This document shows positions 26,898-35,401 of a stretch of DNA of 64,000 nucleotides, piece by piece. The position numbers were made by a program, and so were the translations under genes. The DNA lies in contig NZ_JAGGNV010000036.1 of assembly GCF_018614955.1 (NCBI RefSeq), positions 62,001 through 126,000 on the forward strand. Direction: 5' to 3'. Numbering within the stretch: position 1 is the first letter of the stretch; each line of letters starts with the position of its first letter. The stretch is from Variovorax paradoxus (GTDB taxonomy: Bacteria; Pseudomonadota; Gammaproteobacteria; Burkholderiales; Burkholderiaceae_C). A model generated the notes under the pieces. The model was not told where the DNA came from and ran no database searches. It saw only the letters and a program-made list of their open reading frames with translations.

Positions 26898-26922
26898 TGA
26901 ACGACAACCCAAGGAAAGAAGA

Positions 26923-28215
26923 ATGAAACTCCCGCGTCATCTGCATGCCTTCGTCATCGGCACCGTCTGTGCCGCTTGGTTCGGCGTCGCCTCGGCCGCG
27001 CCCGACGAACGCATCGCCGCGCTCGCCGCCAAGGAAAAACCGGCGCTGCTCGAAACCCTGAAGCAGCTGGTCTCGATCGAGTCCGGCAGCCGCGACCTCG
27101 AAGGCCTGGACAAGATCGCCAACCTGATCGCCGACAAGTTCAAGGCACTCGGCGGCCAGGTCGAACTGATCGATCCCACGGCCGATGCCTACCGCATGGA
27201 AGACACGCCCGAGAAGATCGGCAAGGTGGTGCGCGCCACCTTCAAGGGCACCGGCAGCAAGAAGATCATGCTGATCGCGCACATGGACACGGTCTACCAG
27301 ATCGGCATGCTCGCCAAGCAGCCCTTCCGCATCGAAGGCGACAAGGCCTACGGCCTCGGCATCGCCGACGACAAGCAGGGCGTGGCGGTCATCACCCATA
27401 CCGTCGCGCTGCTCAAGGCACTGGACTTCAAGGAGTACGGCACGCTCACCGTGCTGATCAACGGCGACGAGGAGATCAGCTCGCCCGGCTCGCGCAACCT
27501 GATCACCCGCTTGGGCGGCGAGCACGACGTGGTGATGTCCTACGAAGGCGCCTCGGTCAGGGAAGACAAGCTCTCGCTCGCCACCGCGGGCATCGCCTCG
27601 GTCTCGCTCAACGTCACGGGCAAGGCCTCGCACGCGGGCTCGGCGCCCGAGCTCGGCGTGAATGCGCTCTACGAGCTCTCGCACCAGATCCTGCAGATGC
27701 GCGACCTGTCCGATCCGGCCACCGGCCTCAAGATGAACTGGACCATCTCGAAGTCCGGCAGTAACCGCAACGTGATCCCGGCCGCGGCCAGCGCCGGTGC
27801 CGACGTGCGCGTGCTGAAGGTCAGCGACTACGACCGCATCGAGAAGCAGGTGCAGGAGCGCGTGAAGAAGCAGCTCATTCCCGAAGCAAAGGTCGAGATG
27901 AAGTTCGAGCGCCGCCGTCCGCCGCTGGAGGCCACCGACGCCTCGCGCGCGCTGGCCAGCCATGCGCAGCAGGTCTACAAGGAGCTCGGCCGCGAGCTGG
28001 GCGCCGACGACAAGGTGGCCGGCGGCGGCACCGACGCCGCCTTCGCCGCGCTGAAGACGAAGGCGCCGGTGGTGGAGCGCTTCGGCCTGCAGGGCTTCGG
28101 CGCGCACTCGGCCGATGCCGAGTACGTGCTGATCGATTCGATCGAGCCGCGTCTCTACCTCGCGGCGCGGATGATCATGGACATCTCGCGCGGCAAGGCA
28201 GCGGCAGCGCCCTAG
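26923..28215 (+). CDS. Exported M20 carboxypeptidase, glutamate carboxypeptidase-like
   Basis: Secreted zinc peptidase, 430 residues, resembling carboxypeptidase G2, which releases C-terminal glutamate. The signal peptide covers about 1-25 (cleavage near GVASA). Metal ligands and catalytic residues are visible: His and Asp in IAHMDTVYQ, Asp in GIADDKQG, the Glu pair in NGDEEISSPGS, Glu in MSYEGAS and the final His in FGAHSADAEYV. The dimerisation domain lies in the middle. AAGGAAAGAAG precedes the ATG. A LysR gene follows after 16 bases, and a Glu/Asp-type binding protein and racemase lie beyond, so it may supply acidic amino acids. Exact substrate not shown. Confidence 0.88.
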   Translation: MKLPRHLHAFVIGTVCAAWFGVASAAPDERIAALAAKEKPALLETLKQLVSIESGSRDLEGLDKIANLIADKFKALGGQVELIDPTADAYRMEDTPEKIGKVVRATFKGTGSKKIMLIAHMDTVYQIGMLAKQPFRIEGDKAYGLGIADDKQGVAVITHTVALLKALDFKEYGTLTVLINGDEEISSPGSRNLITRLGGEHDVVMSYEGASVREDKLSLATAGIASVSLNVTGKASHAGSAPELGVNALYELSHQILQMRDLSDPATGLKMNWTISKSGSNRNVIPAAASAGADVRVLKVSDYDRIEKQVQERVKKQLIPEAKVEMKFERRRPPLEATDASRALASHAQQVYKELGRELGADDKVAGGGTDAAFAALKTKAPVVERFGLQGFGAHSADAEYVLIDSIEPRLYLAARMIMDISRGKAAAAP

Positions 28216-28231
28216 GCGCCGTCGTCCCGCG

Positions 28232-29134
28232 ATGCGCCTGCGCCATATCGAAGTCTTCAACGCCATCATGCTCACTGGCAGCGTGAGCGCGGCGGCGCGG
28301 CTCATCAACATCACGCAGCCGGCGGTCAGCCGCACGCTGCAGCATGCCGAAATCCAGCTCGGCTTCTCGCTGTTCCAGCGCGCCAAGGGGCGGCTTACGC
28401 CGACCACCGAGGCGCTGGCGCTCTATCCGCACATCGAGCGCCTGTTCGCGCAGCTCGACGAGGTGCAGCGGCTGGCCGCCAACCTGCGCAGCGCCAGCGA
28501 CGCGGGCGAGCTGCGCATCCTCACCGTGCTCGCGCTCAGCTACGAGGTGCTGCCGCGCGCGCTCAAGACTTTCCGCCAGAAACACCCGGGCATCGCCGTC
28601 ACGGTGGAGTCGCTGCATTCGCCGCAGATCATGTCGGCCCTGCTCTTGCAGGAGGCCGACGTCGGCTTCGCCTTCAGTCCGGCCGTCCATCCCTCGCTCA
28701 CGCAGGAGACACTGGCGGACAGCCGCATGGTGTGCATCGCGCCCAAGGGCATGCTGCCGCGCGCGCTGGTGCGCAACGGCTCGGCGGCGCTGCACGATTT
28801 GGTGAACCTGCCGGTGGTCGGCCTGGACAGCCGCGACCCCGTCGGCACCAGCCTGAGCCAGGCCTGCCGGCAGGCCGGCGTGGGCTTCCAGCAGGCGGTG
28901 GTCACGGTGCAGACCTACCACGCGGCGCTGGCGATGGCGCATCACGGCCTCGGCGTCGCGCTGGTCGACGGCTGCACGGCGAGCTCGGCCGACCGCGCCA
29001 AGGTCGACGTGCTGACCCTGGAGCCGCACATCCCGGTGCCGATCCGCGCGCTGCGCTTTGCCGGCAGGCCCGACTCGGTGGCGGTGCGCGGCATCACGCG
29101 CTGCATGCGCGAGGCGATCGAAGGAATGGGCTAG
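28232..29134 (+). CDS. LysR-type transcriptional regulator
   Basis: 300-residue LTTR with the winged HTH at about 1-60 (IEVFNAIMLTGSVSAAARLI, NITQPAVSRTLQHAE) and a periplasmic-binding-protein-like effector domain after residue 90. It lies between the M20 carboxypeptidase and the D-amino-acid dehydrogenase, overlapping the latter's stop codon by 3-4 bases tail to tail. Two T-N11-A dyads in the dadA-like/binding-protein gap are its likely operators. Effector unknown; an acidic or D-amino acid is inferred. Confidence 0.9.
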   Translation: MRLRHIEVFNAIMLTGSVSAAARLINITQPAVSRTLQHAEIQLGFSLFQRAKGRLTPTTEALALYPHIERLFAQLDEVQRLAANLRSASDAGELRILTVLALSYEVLPRALKTFRQKHPGIAVTVESLHSPQIMSALLLQEADVGFAFSPAVHPSLTQETLADSRMVCIAPKGMLPRALVRNGSAALHDLVNLPVVGLDSRDPVGTSLSQACRQAGVGFQQAVVTVQTYHAALAMAHHGLGVALVDGCTASSADRAKVDVLTLEPHIPVPIRALRFAGRPDSVAVRGITRCMREAIEGMG

Positions 29135-30342
29135 GACCGCAGTTCCTGCTCGATCCGCAGCGCCGAACCGAAAGCCAGCGTGAAGCCCAGCGCCCCGTGC
29201 CCGGTGTTGAACAGCATGTTCGACGGCGCGCTCGCCAGGCGGCCGATGATCGGCACGCCGGTCGGCGTGGCCGGGCGCATGCCGGTCCAGGGATGCAGCG
29301 TCTCGAGGCGGCTCGCTTGCGGGAACACGGCGCGCGTGGCCTCGGCCAGTGTTTCGATGCGCGTGGCAGGGATGCTCGCATCGTGGCCTACGAGCTCGGC
29401 CATGCCCGCGACACGCAGCCGCGATCCGATGCGCGCGAACACCACCTTGCGCGCGCTGTCGGTCACGCTCACCTGCGGCGCCGCGCCGGGCGCCGGATCG
29501 ACATCGACCGTGATGCTGTAGCCCTTGAGCGGATAGACCGGCAGGTAGGCGCCCAGCTGGCGCCCGAGCCGGTGCGAGGCCGCGCCCAGTGCCATGACGA
29601 AGGCATCGGCTTCCACCTCGCCGGCGCCGGTCTGCACCGCGGCGACACGGCCGTTGCGGACATCGAAGCCGCGCACCTCGCAATCGAGCATGAAGCGCAC
29701 CCCGCGCTCGAGCAGCGCCCGTTCGAGTTCGATGCAGACCTTGAGGCAGTCCGCGGCGCACTCGCTCGGCGTATGGATGGCGCCCGCCATCTGCGCACGG
29801 TAGCCGGCCAGCGCGGGCTCGATCGCGACGCACTCCTCGGGCGTGACGAGGCGCTGCTCGCTGCCCATCGCCCGCTGCAGTTCGAGCTGCCGGCGCGCGC
29901 CTTCGAGCGCGGCGGCATTGGCGTAGAGCACCAGCTTGCCGGTGGCGGAGAAGTCGCAGTCGGGTGCCACATCGGCCAGCATGTCTTCGAAGGCGCTGCG
30001 GCTCTGCGCGGCGAGCGCGAGCAGGCGCATCGTCGTGTCGCGCGAGGTCCGCGCGTTGCAGGCCGCCAGGAAGGCGAGGCCCCAGCGCCATTGCAGCGGG
30101 TCGAGCTGCGGCCGCAGCTTGAGCGGGGAGGAGGGCGAGAGCAGAAGCTTGGGCAACTGCTTCCAGATCGAAGGGTCGGCCAGCGGCTGCACGTACGAAT
30201 AGCTCAGCTGGGCGCCGTTGCCGCCGCTTGCGCCGGCCCCCGGCGCGGCGCGATCGATCACGCTCACCTCCAAACCCTGCCGGTTCAATTGCCAGGCAGT
30301 GGCCAGGCCCACGATGCCGGCACCGAGCACACACACGCGCAT
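29131..30342 (-). CDS. dadA: D-amino-acid dehydrogenase family FAD oxidoreductase
   Basis: 403-residue DAO-fold flavoprotein. It opens with the FAD-binding dinucleotide fold MRVCVLGAGIVGLATAWQL (GxGxxG), followed by GASGGNGAQLSYSY; the C-terminal part has HPWTGMRPATPTGVPIIG and NTGHGALGFTLA, as in DadA. DadA oxidises D-amino acids to 2-oxo acids and passes electrons to the respiratory chain. It is divergent from a Glu/Asp-type binding protein, which is followed by an Asp/Glu racemase, so D-Asp or D-Glu may be the natural substrate here; this is inference. Confidence 0.85.
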   Translation of the reverse strand: MRVCVLGAGIVGLATAWQLNRQGLEVSVIDRAAPGAGASGGNGAQLSYSYVQPLADPSIWKQLPKLLLSPSSPLKLRPQLDPLQWRWGLAFLAACNARTSRDTTMRLLALAAQSRSAFEDMLADVAPDCDFSATGKLVLYANAAALEGARRQLELQRAMGSEQRLVTPEECVAIEPALAGYRAQMAGAIHTPSECAADCLKVCIELERALLERGVRFMLDCEVRGFDVRNGRVAAVQTGAGEVEADAFVMALGAASHRLGRQLGAYLPVYPLKGYSITVDVDPAPGAAPQVSVTDSARKVVFARIGSRLRVAGMAELVGHDASIPATRIETLAEATRAVFPQASRLETLHPWTGMRPATPTGVPIIGRLASAPSNMLFNTGHGALGFTLAFGSALRIEQELRS

Positions 30343-30432
30343 GACGCTTTTTCCTGTCGCTGCTTGTTGTTGGATGCGTCGACTCTAGGGCGGCATCGCT
30401 CGGGCGTGAAATGCCAAAACCGCCGCGGGCCA

Positions 30433-30477
30433 TAGCCAAAGCTCATGCCCGAAACAGCCATCCATAACTTTTGGTCA
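30433..30477. promoter_or_regulatory. Two candidate LysR-family operators
   Basis: T-N11-A sites at 30433-30445 (AGC-CAAA-GCT core) and 30465-30477 (inside CATAAC-N5-GTCATG, one mismatch from perfect). Their centres are 32 bases apart, three helical turns. A possible -10 TACACT follows at about 30529-30534; the second site would then be centred near -67, the usual LTTR recognition position. Confidence 0.5.
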
Positions 30478-30564
30478 TGGCCATGGGTGCAAAAGGAATT
30501 GTGACCCGCGCGTGAATCGTTCCTACACTCCGAAACACATTCCATATCCACCGAAAGGGCTCGC

Positions 30565-31449
30565 ATGAAACTTTCCGCATTGATGGCCGCCGTTATGCTG
30601 ACCGCTGCTGTGACCGGCGCGCAAGCCGCCGACACCCTGGCCAAGATTGCCGAGTCCGGTAAGATCACGCTCGCCTACCGCGAATCCTCGGTGCCCTTCA
30701 GCTACCTGGACGGCCCGAACAAGCCCGTCGGCTTCTCGGTCGAGCTCTCCAACGCGGTGGTCGAGGCGGTGAAGAAGAAGCTCAACAAGCCGAACCTGCA
30801 GGTGGCGCTGATGCCGGTGACTTCGCAGAACCGGATTCCGCTGATCCAGAACGGCACCATCGACCTGGAGTGCGGCTCCACCACCAACAACAGCGCTCGC
30901 GGCAAGGACGTCGCCTTTGCCGTCAATCACTTCTACACCGGCACGCGCCTGCTGGCGAAGAAATCGTCCAAGATCAAGAACTACGCCGACCTCGCGAAGA
31001 AGACGGTGGCCAGCACCACCGGCACCACCAACGCGCTGGTCATGCGCAAGTACAACACCGAGAAGAACCTCGACATGGACATCGTGCTCGGCAAGGACCA
31101 CGCCGACGCCTTCCTGCTGGTCGAGAGCGACCGTGCGGTGGCCTTCGCGATGGACGACATCCTGCTCTTCGGCTTGATCGCCAACGCGAAGAACCCGGCC
31201 GAGTTCGAGGTGGTCGGCGATGCGCTGCAGGTCGAGCCCTACGCCTGCATGCTGCCCAAGGACGACGCGGCCTTCAAGAAGGTGGTGGACGACACCATCG
31301 TCGGCCTCATGAAGAGCGGCGAGTTCGAGAAGATGTACACCAAGTGGTTCATGTCGCCGATCCCGCCGAAGAACGTGCCGCTCAACCTACCGATGAGCCC
31401 TCAGCTGCGCGACAACATCAAGACGCCCAGCGATAAACCCGCGACCTGA
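30565..31449 (+). CDS. Amino-acid ABC transporter substrate-binding protein (GltI-like)
   Basis: Periplasmic binding protein of family 3, 294 residues, with a signal peptide (cleavage after TGAQA, about residue 21). Family features include ITLAYRESSVPFSYLD, NRIPLIQNGTIDLECGSTTNN (the ligand-binding strand of glutamate/aspartate receptors) and the C-terminal KMYTKWF. No permease or ATPase gene accompanies it, so it must work with a transporter encoded elsewhere or act as a sensor component. It is divergent from the dadA-like gene and followed 19 bases later by an Asp/Glu racemase. Confidence 0.9.
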   Translation: MKLSALMAAVMLTAAVTGAQAADTLAKIAESGKITLAYRESSVPFSYLDGPNKPVGFSVELSNAVVEAVKKKLNKPNLQVALMPVTSQNRIPLIQNGTIDLECGSTTNNSARGKDVAFAVNHFYTGTRLLAKKSSKIKNYADLAKKTVASTTGTTNALVMRKYNTEKNLDMDIVLGKDHADAFLLVESDRAVAFAMDDILLFGLIANAKNPAEFEVVGDALQVEPYACMLPKDDAAFKKVVDDTIVGLMKSGEFEKMYTKWFMSPIPPKNVPLNLPMSPQLRDNIKTPSDKPAT

Positions 31450-31468
31450 CGGGGCGAGGCGCGACGCC

Positions 31469-32236
31469 ATGCTCAGGTCGCAGACGGTCGGCATCCTCGG
31501 CGGCATGGGCCCGGCGGCCGGCGCCGACTTCGTGCGGCTCTTCGTCGAGGCCTGCGCGCAGCACATGCGCTCGTGCGGCGAGCCGGTGCGCGACCAGGGC
31601 TTTCCGGAGCACTGGCTTGCGCAGGTGCCGGTGCCGGATCGCAGCGGCGCGCTCGAATCGGACGCGCTCGGCGCGCACCAGCCGCTCGAACCGATGCTGC
31701 AGGCGCTGGGCCGGCTGGCCGCGCTCGGCAGCCGCGCCGTGGCCATCGCCTGCAACACCGCGCATGCCTGGCACGCCACCTTGCAGGAGCGTTTTCCGCA
31801 GATCGAGGTGCTGCACGTCGCGCGCGAGGTCTCGGCCCACCTGGCGGCAGAGGGCGTGCGCGATGCGGCGCTCATGGCGACCGAGGGGACCTACCGCGTC
31901 GGTCTCTACGAGCAGGCGATGGCCGACGCCGGCCTGGCCTGCCACCTGCCGCTGGCCGACGAGCGGCGGCTGCTCATGCGCGGCATCTACGAGGGCGTGA
32001 AGGCCGGCGACATGCGGCTGGCCGAAGCCTGCTTCAGCCAGGTCGCCCGGCAACTCGCCGATCGCCACGGACCGGTGGCCATCGTCATGGGCTGCACCGA
32101 GATTCCGCTCGGCCTGCAGGGCTCGGCCGCGGTGGCGGGTCTGCGGCTGGTCGATCCGGCCCAGGTGCTGGCCTCCGCGCTGGCAATCCGGGCCTACGGC
32201 GGGGCACGGAACCTCGTCGCACATTCCCCGCTCTGA
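31469..32236 (+). CDS. Aspartate/glutamate racemase family protein
   Basis: Cofactor-independent two-cysteine racemase, 255 residues. It begins TVGILGGMGPAAGADF, the family's N-terminal motif. The two catalytic cysteines are Cys95 in IACNTAHAWH and Cys209 in VMGCTEIPL. The family includes aspartate racemases and YgeA-like enzymes of broad specificity. It is 19 bases after the Glu/Asp-type binding protein and near a D-amino-acid dehydrogenase, so conversion between L- and D-forms before oxidation is a reasonable role. Confidence 0.9.
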   Translation: MLRSQTVGILGGMGPAAGADFVRLFVEACAQHMRSCGEPVRDQGFPEHWLAQVPVPDRSGALESDALGAHQPLEPMLQALGRLAALGSRAVAIACNTAHAWHATLQERFPQIEVLHVAREVSAHLAAEGVRDAALMATEGTYRVGLYEQAMADAGLACHLPLADERRLLMRGIYEGVKAGDMRLAEACFSQVARQLADRHGPVAIVMGCTEIPLGLQGSAAVAGLRLVDPAQVLASALAIRAYGGARNLVAHSPL

Positions 32237-32307
32237 TCGCCTACATTGCGGCGTGCGCATCGCAGCGGCGCCTTCTTTGTCCGTCGATTCAACCAGAGTA
32301 ATACGAC

Positions 32308-33216
32308 ATGCCTCATTTGGATACGGGTTCCGATCTGAAAGCCGAATTCGATTCGCTTCGCCCCGGCGAAAGCACCGAACAGGGTGCCACGCGCCGCACC
32401 GCGCTGAAAGCGGCGATCGGCATCGGCTATGCGGCCGCCACGCTGCCGATCGCCGCGCAGACCGCGATCAAGACCCCGGCCGACGGCCTCAAGGCCGGCC
32501 CCGTCAAGTACAGCGTCAACGGCTTCGACGTGCCGGCCTACGCGGCGGCACCGGCCGGCAAGACCGGCCTGCCGGTGGTGCTCGTGATCCAGGAGATCTT
32601 CGGCGTGCACGAGTACATCGCCGACACCTGCCGCCGCTTCGCCAAGGCCGGCTACCTGGCGATCGCACCCGAGCTCTACGCGCGGCAGGGCGACCCGAGG
32701 ACCTACACCGACATCCCGAAGCTGCAGGCCGAGGTGGTCAGCAAGGTGCCGGATGCGCAGGTCATGGCCGACCTCGACGGCGCGCTGAAGTACGCGGCCG
32801 CCAACGGCGGCGACGTGAACGAGGCCGCGATCACCGGCTTCTGCTGGGGCGGCCGCTTCGTCTGGCTCTATGCAGCCACCGGCAAGGTCAAGGCCGGCGC
32901 GGCCTGGTACGGCCGCCTGGTCGGCCAGCCCAGCGAACTCACGCCCAAGCATCCGATCGACATCGCCGCCACCCTCAAGGCGCCAGTGCTCGGCCTGTAC
33001 GGCGGCAAGGACCAGGGCATCCCTCTTGACACGGTTGATAAGATGAAAGCGGCTCTGGCAACTGGCACTGCGGCGGCCAAGGCCTCCCAGTTCGTCGTGT
33101 ACCCCGAAGCGGGCCATGCCTTCCACGCCGACTACCGGCCGAGCTATGTTGCGAGCGCGGCCGAAGACGGCTGGAAGCGCACCCTGGCCTGGTTCAAAGC
33201 CAACGGTGTCGCCTAG
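32308..33216 (+). CDS. Dienelactone hydrolase family protein, probable Tat substrate
   Basis: Alpha/beta hydrolase, 302 residues, with the DLH triad Cys179 (GFCWGG), Asp in GGKDQGIP and His in AGHAFHADY; Glu96 in IQEIFGVHEY is the family's activating acid. The N-terminus carries a twin-arginine-like stretch ATRRTALKAAIG followed by a hydrophobic segment ending near AAQ, as in exported DLH paralogues. It follows the racemase by 71 bases and ends at a terminator, so it may be the last gene of that transcript. No aromatic ring-cleavage cluster is adjacent; substrate unknown. Confidence 0.88.
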   Translation: MPHLDTGSDLKAEFDSLRPGESTEQGATRRTALKAAIGIGYAAATLPIAAQTAIKTPADGLKAGPVKYSVNGFDVPAYAAAPAGKTGLPVVLVIQEIFGVHEYIADTCRRFAKAGYLAIAPELYARQGDPRTYTDIPKLQAEVVSKVPDAQVMADLDGALKYAAANGGDVNEAAITGFCWGGRFVWLYAATGKVKAGAAWYGRLVGQPSELTPKHPIDIAATLKAPVLGLYGGKDQGIPLDTVDKMKAALATGTAAAKASQFVVYPEAGHAFHADYRPSYVASAAEDGWKRTLAWFKANGVA

Positions 33217-33217
33217 A

Positions 33218-33276
33218 AAGCGGCATTCGCCAGCCGCTTTCACCGAAAGCCGTCCGATGGGCGGCTTTTATTTTTT
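33218..33276 (+). terminator. Tandem hairpins ending the dienelactone hydrolase transcript
   Basis: First hairpin: AAAGCGGC/GCCGCTTT around an 8-base loop right after the stop codon. Second: AAAGCCG/CGGCTTT at 33246-33268, followed by TATTTTTT, 12 bases before the ZIP gene start. Confidence 0.8.
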
Positions 33277-33287
33277 ATGAAGCAGTC

Positions 33288-34178
33288 ATGAATCTGTTAG
33301 CCATCATCGCCGCGACCCTGGTCGCCGGCATCGGAAGTGTCTGGATCGCCGCGCTGCTGCTGCGCGTGGGCGTGAGGAGCGGCGGCGGCGGCGTGAATCC
33401 GCAGCATCTGCTGAGCCTGGCCGCCGGCGCGCTGCTGGCCACCGCTTTCATGCATCTCCTGCCCGAGGCCTTCGAAAGCCGCATCGAGCCCGGCCTGCTG
33501 TTCGGCGTGCTGCTGTTCGGCCTGGTCTTCTTCTTCCTGCTCGACAAGGCCGAGCTCTGGCACCATGGCCACGAGCACCACCACGGCGGCGAGGCCGGCG
33601 AAGCGCACGTGCATGACCACCACGACCGGCACGACCATGTGCATGCCCATTCACCCCCTCATGCCCATGCTTCCAAGGGCGGCGGCTGGGCCGTGCTCAC
33701 CGGCGACAGCGTGCACTGCTTCGGCGATGGCATCCTGATCGCGTCGGCCTTCATCGCCGACCTGCGCCTGGGCCTGGTGGCGGCGCTCGCGGTGCTGGCG
33801 CACGAGGTGCCGCACCACATCGGCGACCTGGTCGTGCTGCGCCAGAGCTCGCCCAATCCGCGTGCCGCGCTGGTCAAGGTCTCGCTCGCCGGCACCATGA
33901 CCGCGCTGGGCGGGCTGGCCGGCTGGTGGCTGGTCGATCGGCTGCACGGCTGGCTGCCGTACTTCCTGGTGCTGGCCGCGAGCAGCTTCGTCTACGTCGC
34001 GCTGGCCGACTTGATCCCGCAACTGCAGAGGCGCCTGGCTGCGCGCCAGACCGCCTTGCAGATCGTCTGGCTCGCGGTCGGCATCCTGCTGGTCATGGGG
34101 GTGAGCCGGCTGGCCCACGGCGACCACGAACACGACGACCCGGCACACGCGCACGAAGAGCACGGCCACAAGCACTGA
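33288..34178 (+). CDS. ZIP family divalent metal transporter
   Basis: 296-residue membrane protein with eight hydrophobic segments. TM4 and TM5 hold the metal-site motifs (HCFGDGILIASAF and AVLAHEVPHHIGDLVVL). A long cytoplasmic His-rich loop between TM3 and TM4 (about residues 92-128, HHGHEHHHGG and HVHDHHDRHDHVHAH) and a His-rich C-terminus are typical of zinc or iron carriers. No metalloregulator is adjacent, but a ZrgA-like zinc-type operon lies 2 kb downstream on the other strand. Confidence 0.92.
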   Translation: MNLLAIIAATLVAGIGSVWIAALLLRVGVRSGGGGVNPQHLLSLAAGALLATAFMHLLPEAFESRIEPGLLFGVLLFGLVFFFLLDKAELWHHGHEHHHGGEAGEAHVHDHHDRHDHVHAHSPPHAHASKGGGWAVLTGDSVHCFGDGILIASAFIADLRLGLVAALAVLAHEVPHHIGDLVVLRQSSPNPRAALVKVSLAGTMTALGGLAGWWLVDRLHGWLPYFLVLAASSFVYVALADLIPQLQRRLAARQTALQIVWLAVGILLVMGVSRLAHGDHEHDDPAHAHEEHGHKH

Positions 34179-34307
34179 AGGCGCAGATGGGGCGCTCTCC
34201 GACACGCCGGCCGGCGCTCTAGGTCCACACTCGGGGCTGTTCAACGCGACCGAGGAGGCTCACACTTGAGGGCTGCCCAACGCGATCCATCAGCCAAGGA
34301 GCCGATC

Positions 34308-34547
34308 ATGACCAGCGCCGATCCCCCGCTGCGTTCCGCTGCCACAAGCGACGACCCGACGGAAGACGAACTCGACGACGAACTGCCCGAAGACGAGGCC
34401 GAGGCCGAGGGCGAGGAAGAAGATGCCGAAGCTGCGGACGAGTTGTCGGAGGAGACCGGCATCGATCTGACCGACGCCAGCGAACTCGATGCCGACAACG
34501 TGCCGGCCGACGAGGAGTTCGACCGCGTGATGCAGGCGCCGGACTGA
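34308..34547 (+). CDS. Small, strongly acidic hypothetical protein
   Basis: 79 residues, of which close to half are Asp or Glu (EDELDDELPEDEAEAEGEEE and onward), with almost no basic residues. It is preceded by AAGGAG 7 bases upstream of the ATG, so translation is plausible. It looks disordered and soluble, with no recognised domain. It lies 16 bases before the DUF421 gene, probably in the same transcript. A binding or chaperone-like role is only a guess. Confidence 0.65.
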   Translation: MTSADPPLRSAATSDDPTEDELDDELPEDEAEAEGEEEDAEAADELSEETGIDLTDASELDADNVPADEEFDRVMQAPD

Positions 34548-34563
34548 AACTCCAGGTCGGCGT

Positions 34564-35112
34564 ATGCGCGCTGAACTGGCCGAGCTGTTCGCCTTTCACC
34601 TGCCGGTGTGGGAGATCATCCTGCGCGGCAGCGCGATCTACTGGTTCCTGCTGCTGCTGTTCCGCTTCGTGCTGCGGCGCGATGCCGGATCGCTGGGCAT
34701 CGCCGATCTGCTGTTCGTCGTGCTCATCGCCGACGCATCGAGCAACGCGATGCAGGGCGAATACCGCTCGATCGCCGAGGGCTTCGTGCTGCTCGCCACG
34801 CTGGCGGTCTGGAACTACACGCTCGACTGGGGCAGCTACCGCAGCAAGGCGATCAAGCACCTGATGGAGCCGCCGCCCGAACCGCTGATCCGCGACGGCA
34901 AGATGGTCTGGAAGGCGCTCAAGCGCAACCTGATCACCGAGGACGAACTGAAGTCCAAGCTGCGCGAGAAGGGGATCGAAAAGATGGATGCCATTCGCCT
35001 CGCCTATCTCGAAAGCGACGGCCAGATCAGCGTGCTCGAGCGCGCCGGGACTCAGAGCAGCGCCGACAAGCAGCACGACCAGCCTGCGCCGCGGCGTCCG
35101 GGCGCAGGCTGA
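34564..35112 (+). CDS. DUF421 (YetF/YcaP-type) membrane protein
   Basis: 182 residues: three N-terminal hydrophobic segments (about 15-35, 45-60 and 72-90), then a soluble domain with EPPPEPLIRDGKMVWKALKR and DELKSKLREKGIEKMDAIR, the standard DUF421 layout. The C-terminal roughly 25 residues are polar. Relatives affect spore germination or stress traits, but the molecular function is unresolved. It follows the acidic protein and is convergent with dodecin. Confidence 0.88.
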   Translation: MRAELAELFAFHLPVWEIILRGSAIYWFLLLLFRFVLRRDAGSLGIADLLFVVLIADASSNAMQGEYRSIAEGFVLLATLAVWNYTLDWGSYRSKAIKHLMEPPPEPLIRDGKMVWKALKRNLITEDELKSKLREKGIEKMDAIRLAYLESDGQISVLERAGTQSSADKQHDQPAPRRPGAG

Positions 35113-35125
35113 GCCGCGCGGGCTT

Positions 35126-35335
35126 TCAGTCTTCGAGCGTGAAGCCCACCTTCAGCGTCACCTGCCAGTGCGCCACCTTGCCGTCCTGCACATGGCCGCG
35201 GGTCTCGGTGACCTCGAACCACTGGATGTTGCGCACCGACTCGCTGGCCTTCGAGATCGCGCGCAGCACGGCGTCGTCGCTGCTCGTGGGCGAGGAGCCC
35301 GTGAGTTCTAGGAGTTTGTAGACGTGGTTGGACAT
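35126..35335 (-). CDS. Dodecin family flavin-binding protein
   Basis: 69-residue protein that forms hollow dodecamers binding FMN or riboflavin. It has the dodecin core YKLLELTGSSPTSSDDAVLR, the flavin-stacking Trp in RNIQWFEVTETRGHV and the final strand HWQVTLKVGF. It buffers free flavin or coenzyme A. A single gene beside a hemerythrin gene, both on the minus strand. Confidence 0.93.
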   Translation of the reverse strand: MSNHVYKLLELTGSSPTSSDDAVLRAISKASESVRNIQWFEVTETRGHVQDGKVAHWQVTLKVGFTLED

Positions 35336-35401
35336 GGAGCGCTCCTTGACGATGGATCAGGGGCGATGCCGCGGAGGGCACCGGCCTGTCCATCATAGGC
35401 T

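Noticed and set aside
23487..26912. Very long open frame (over 1,100 codons) opposite polA and thrB
   Set aside because: Its protein is rich in His, Arg, Val and Ala with no domain, a typical antisense shadow of GC-rich third positions; polA on the other strand has all its motifs.
30343..30564. A small regulatory RNA in the dadA-like/binding-protein gap
   Set aside because: No terminator or promoter pair defines one; the dyads fit regulator sites better.
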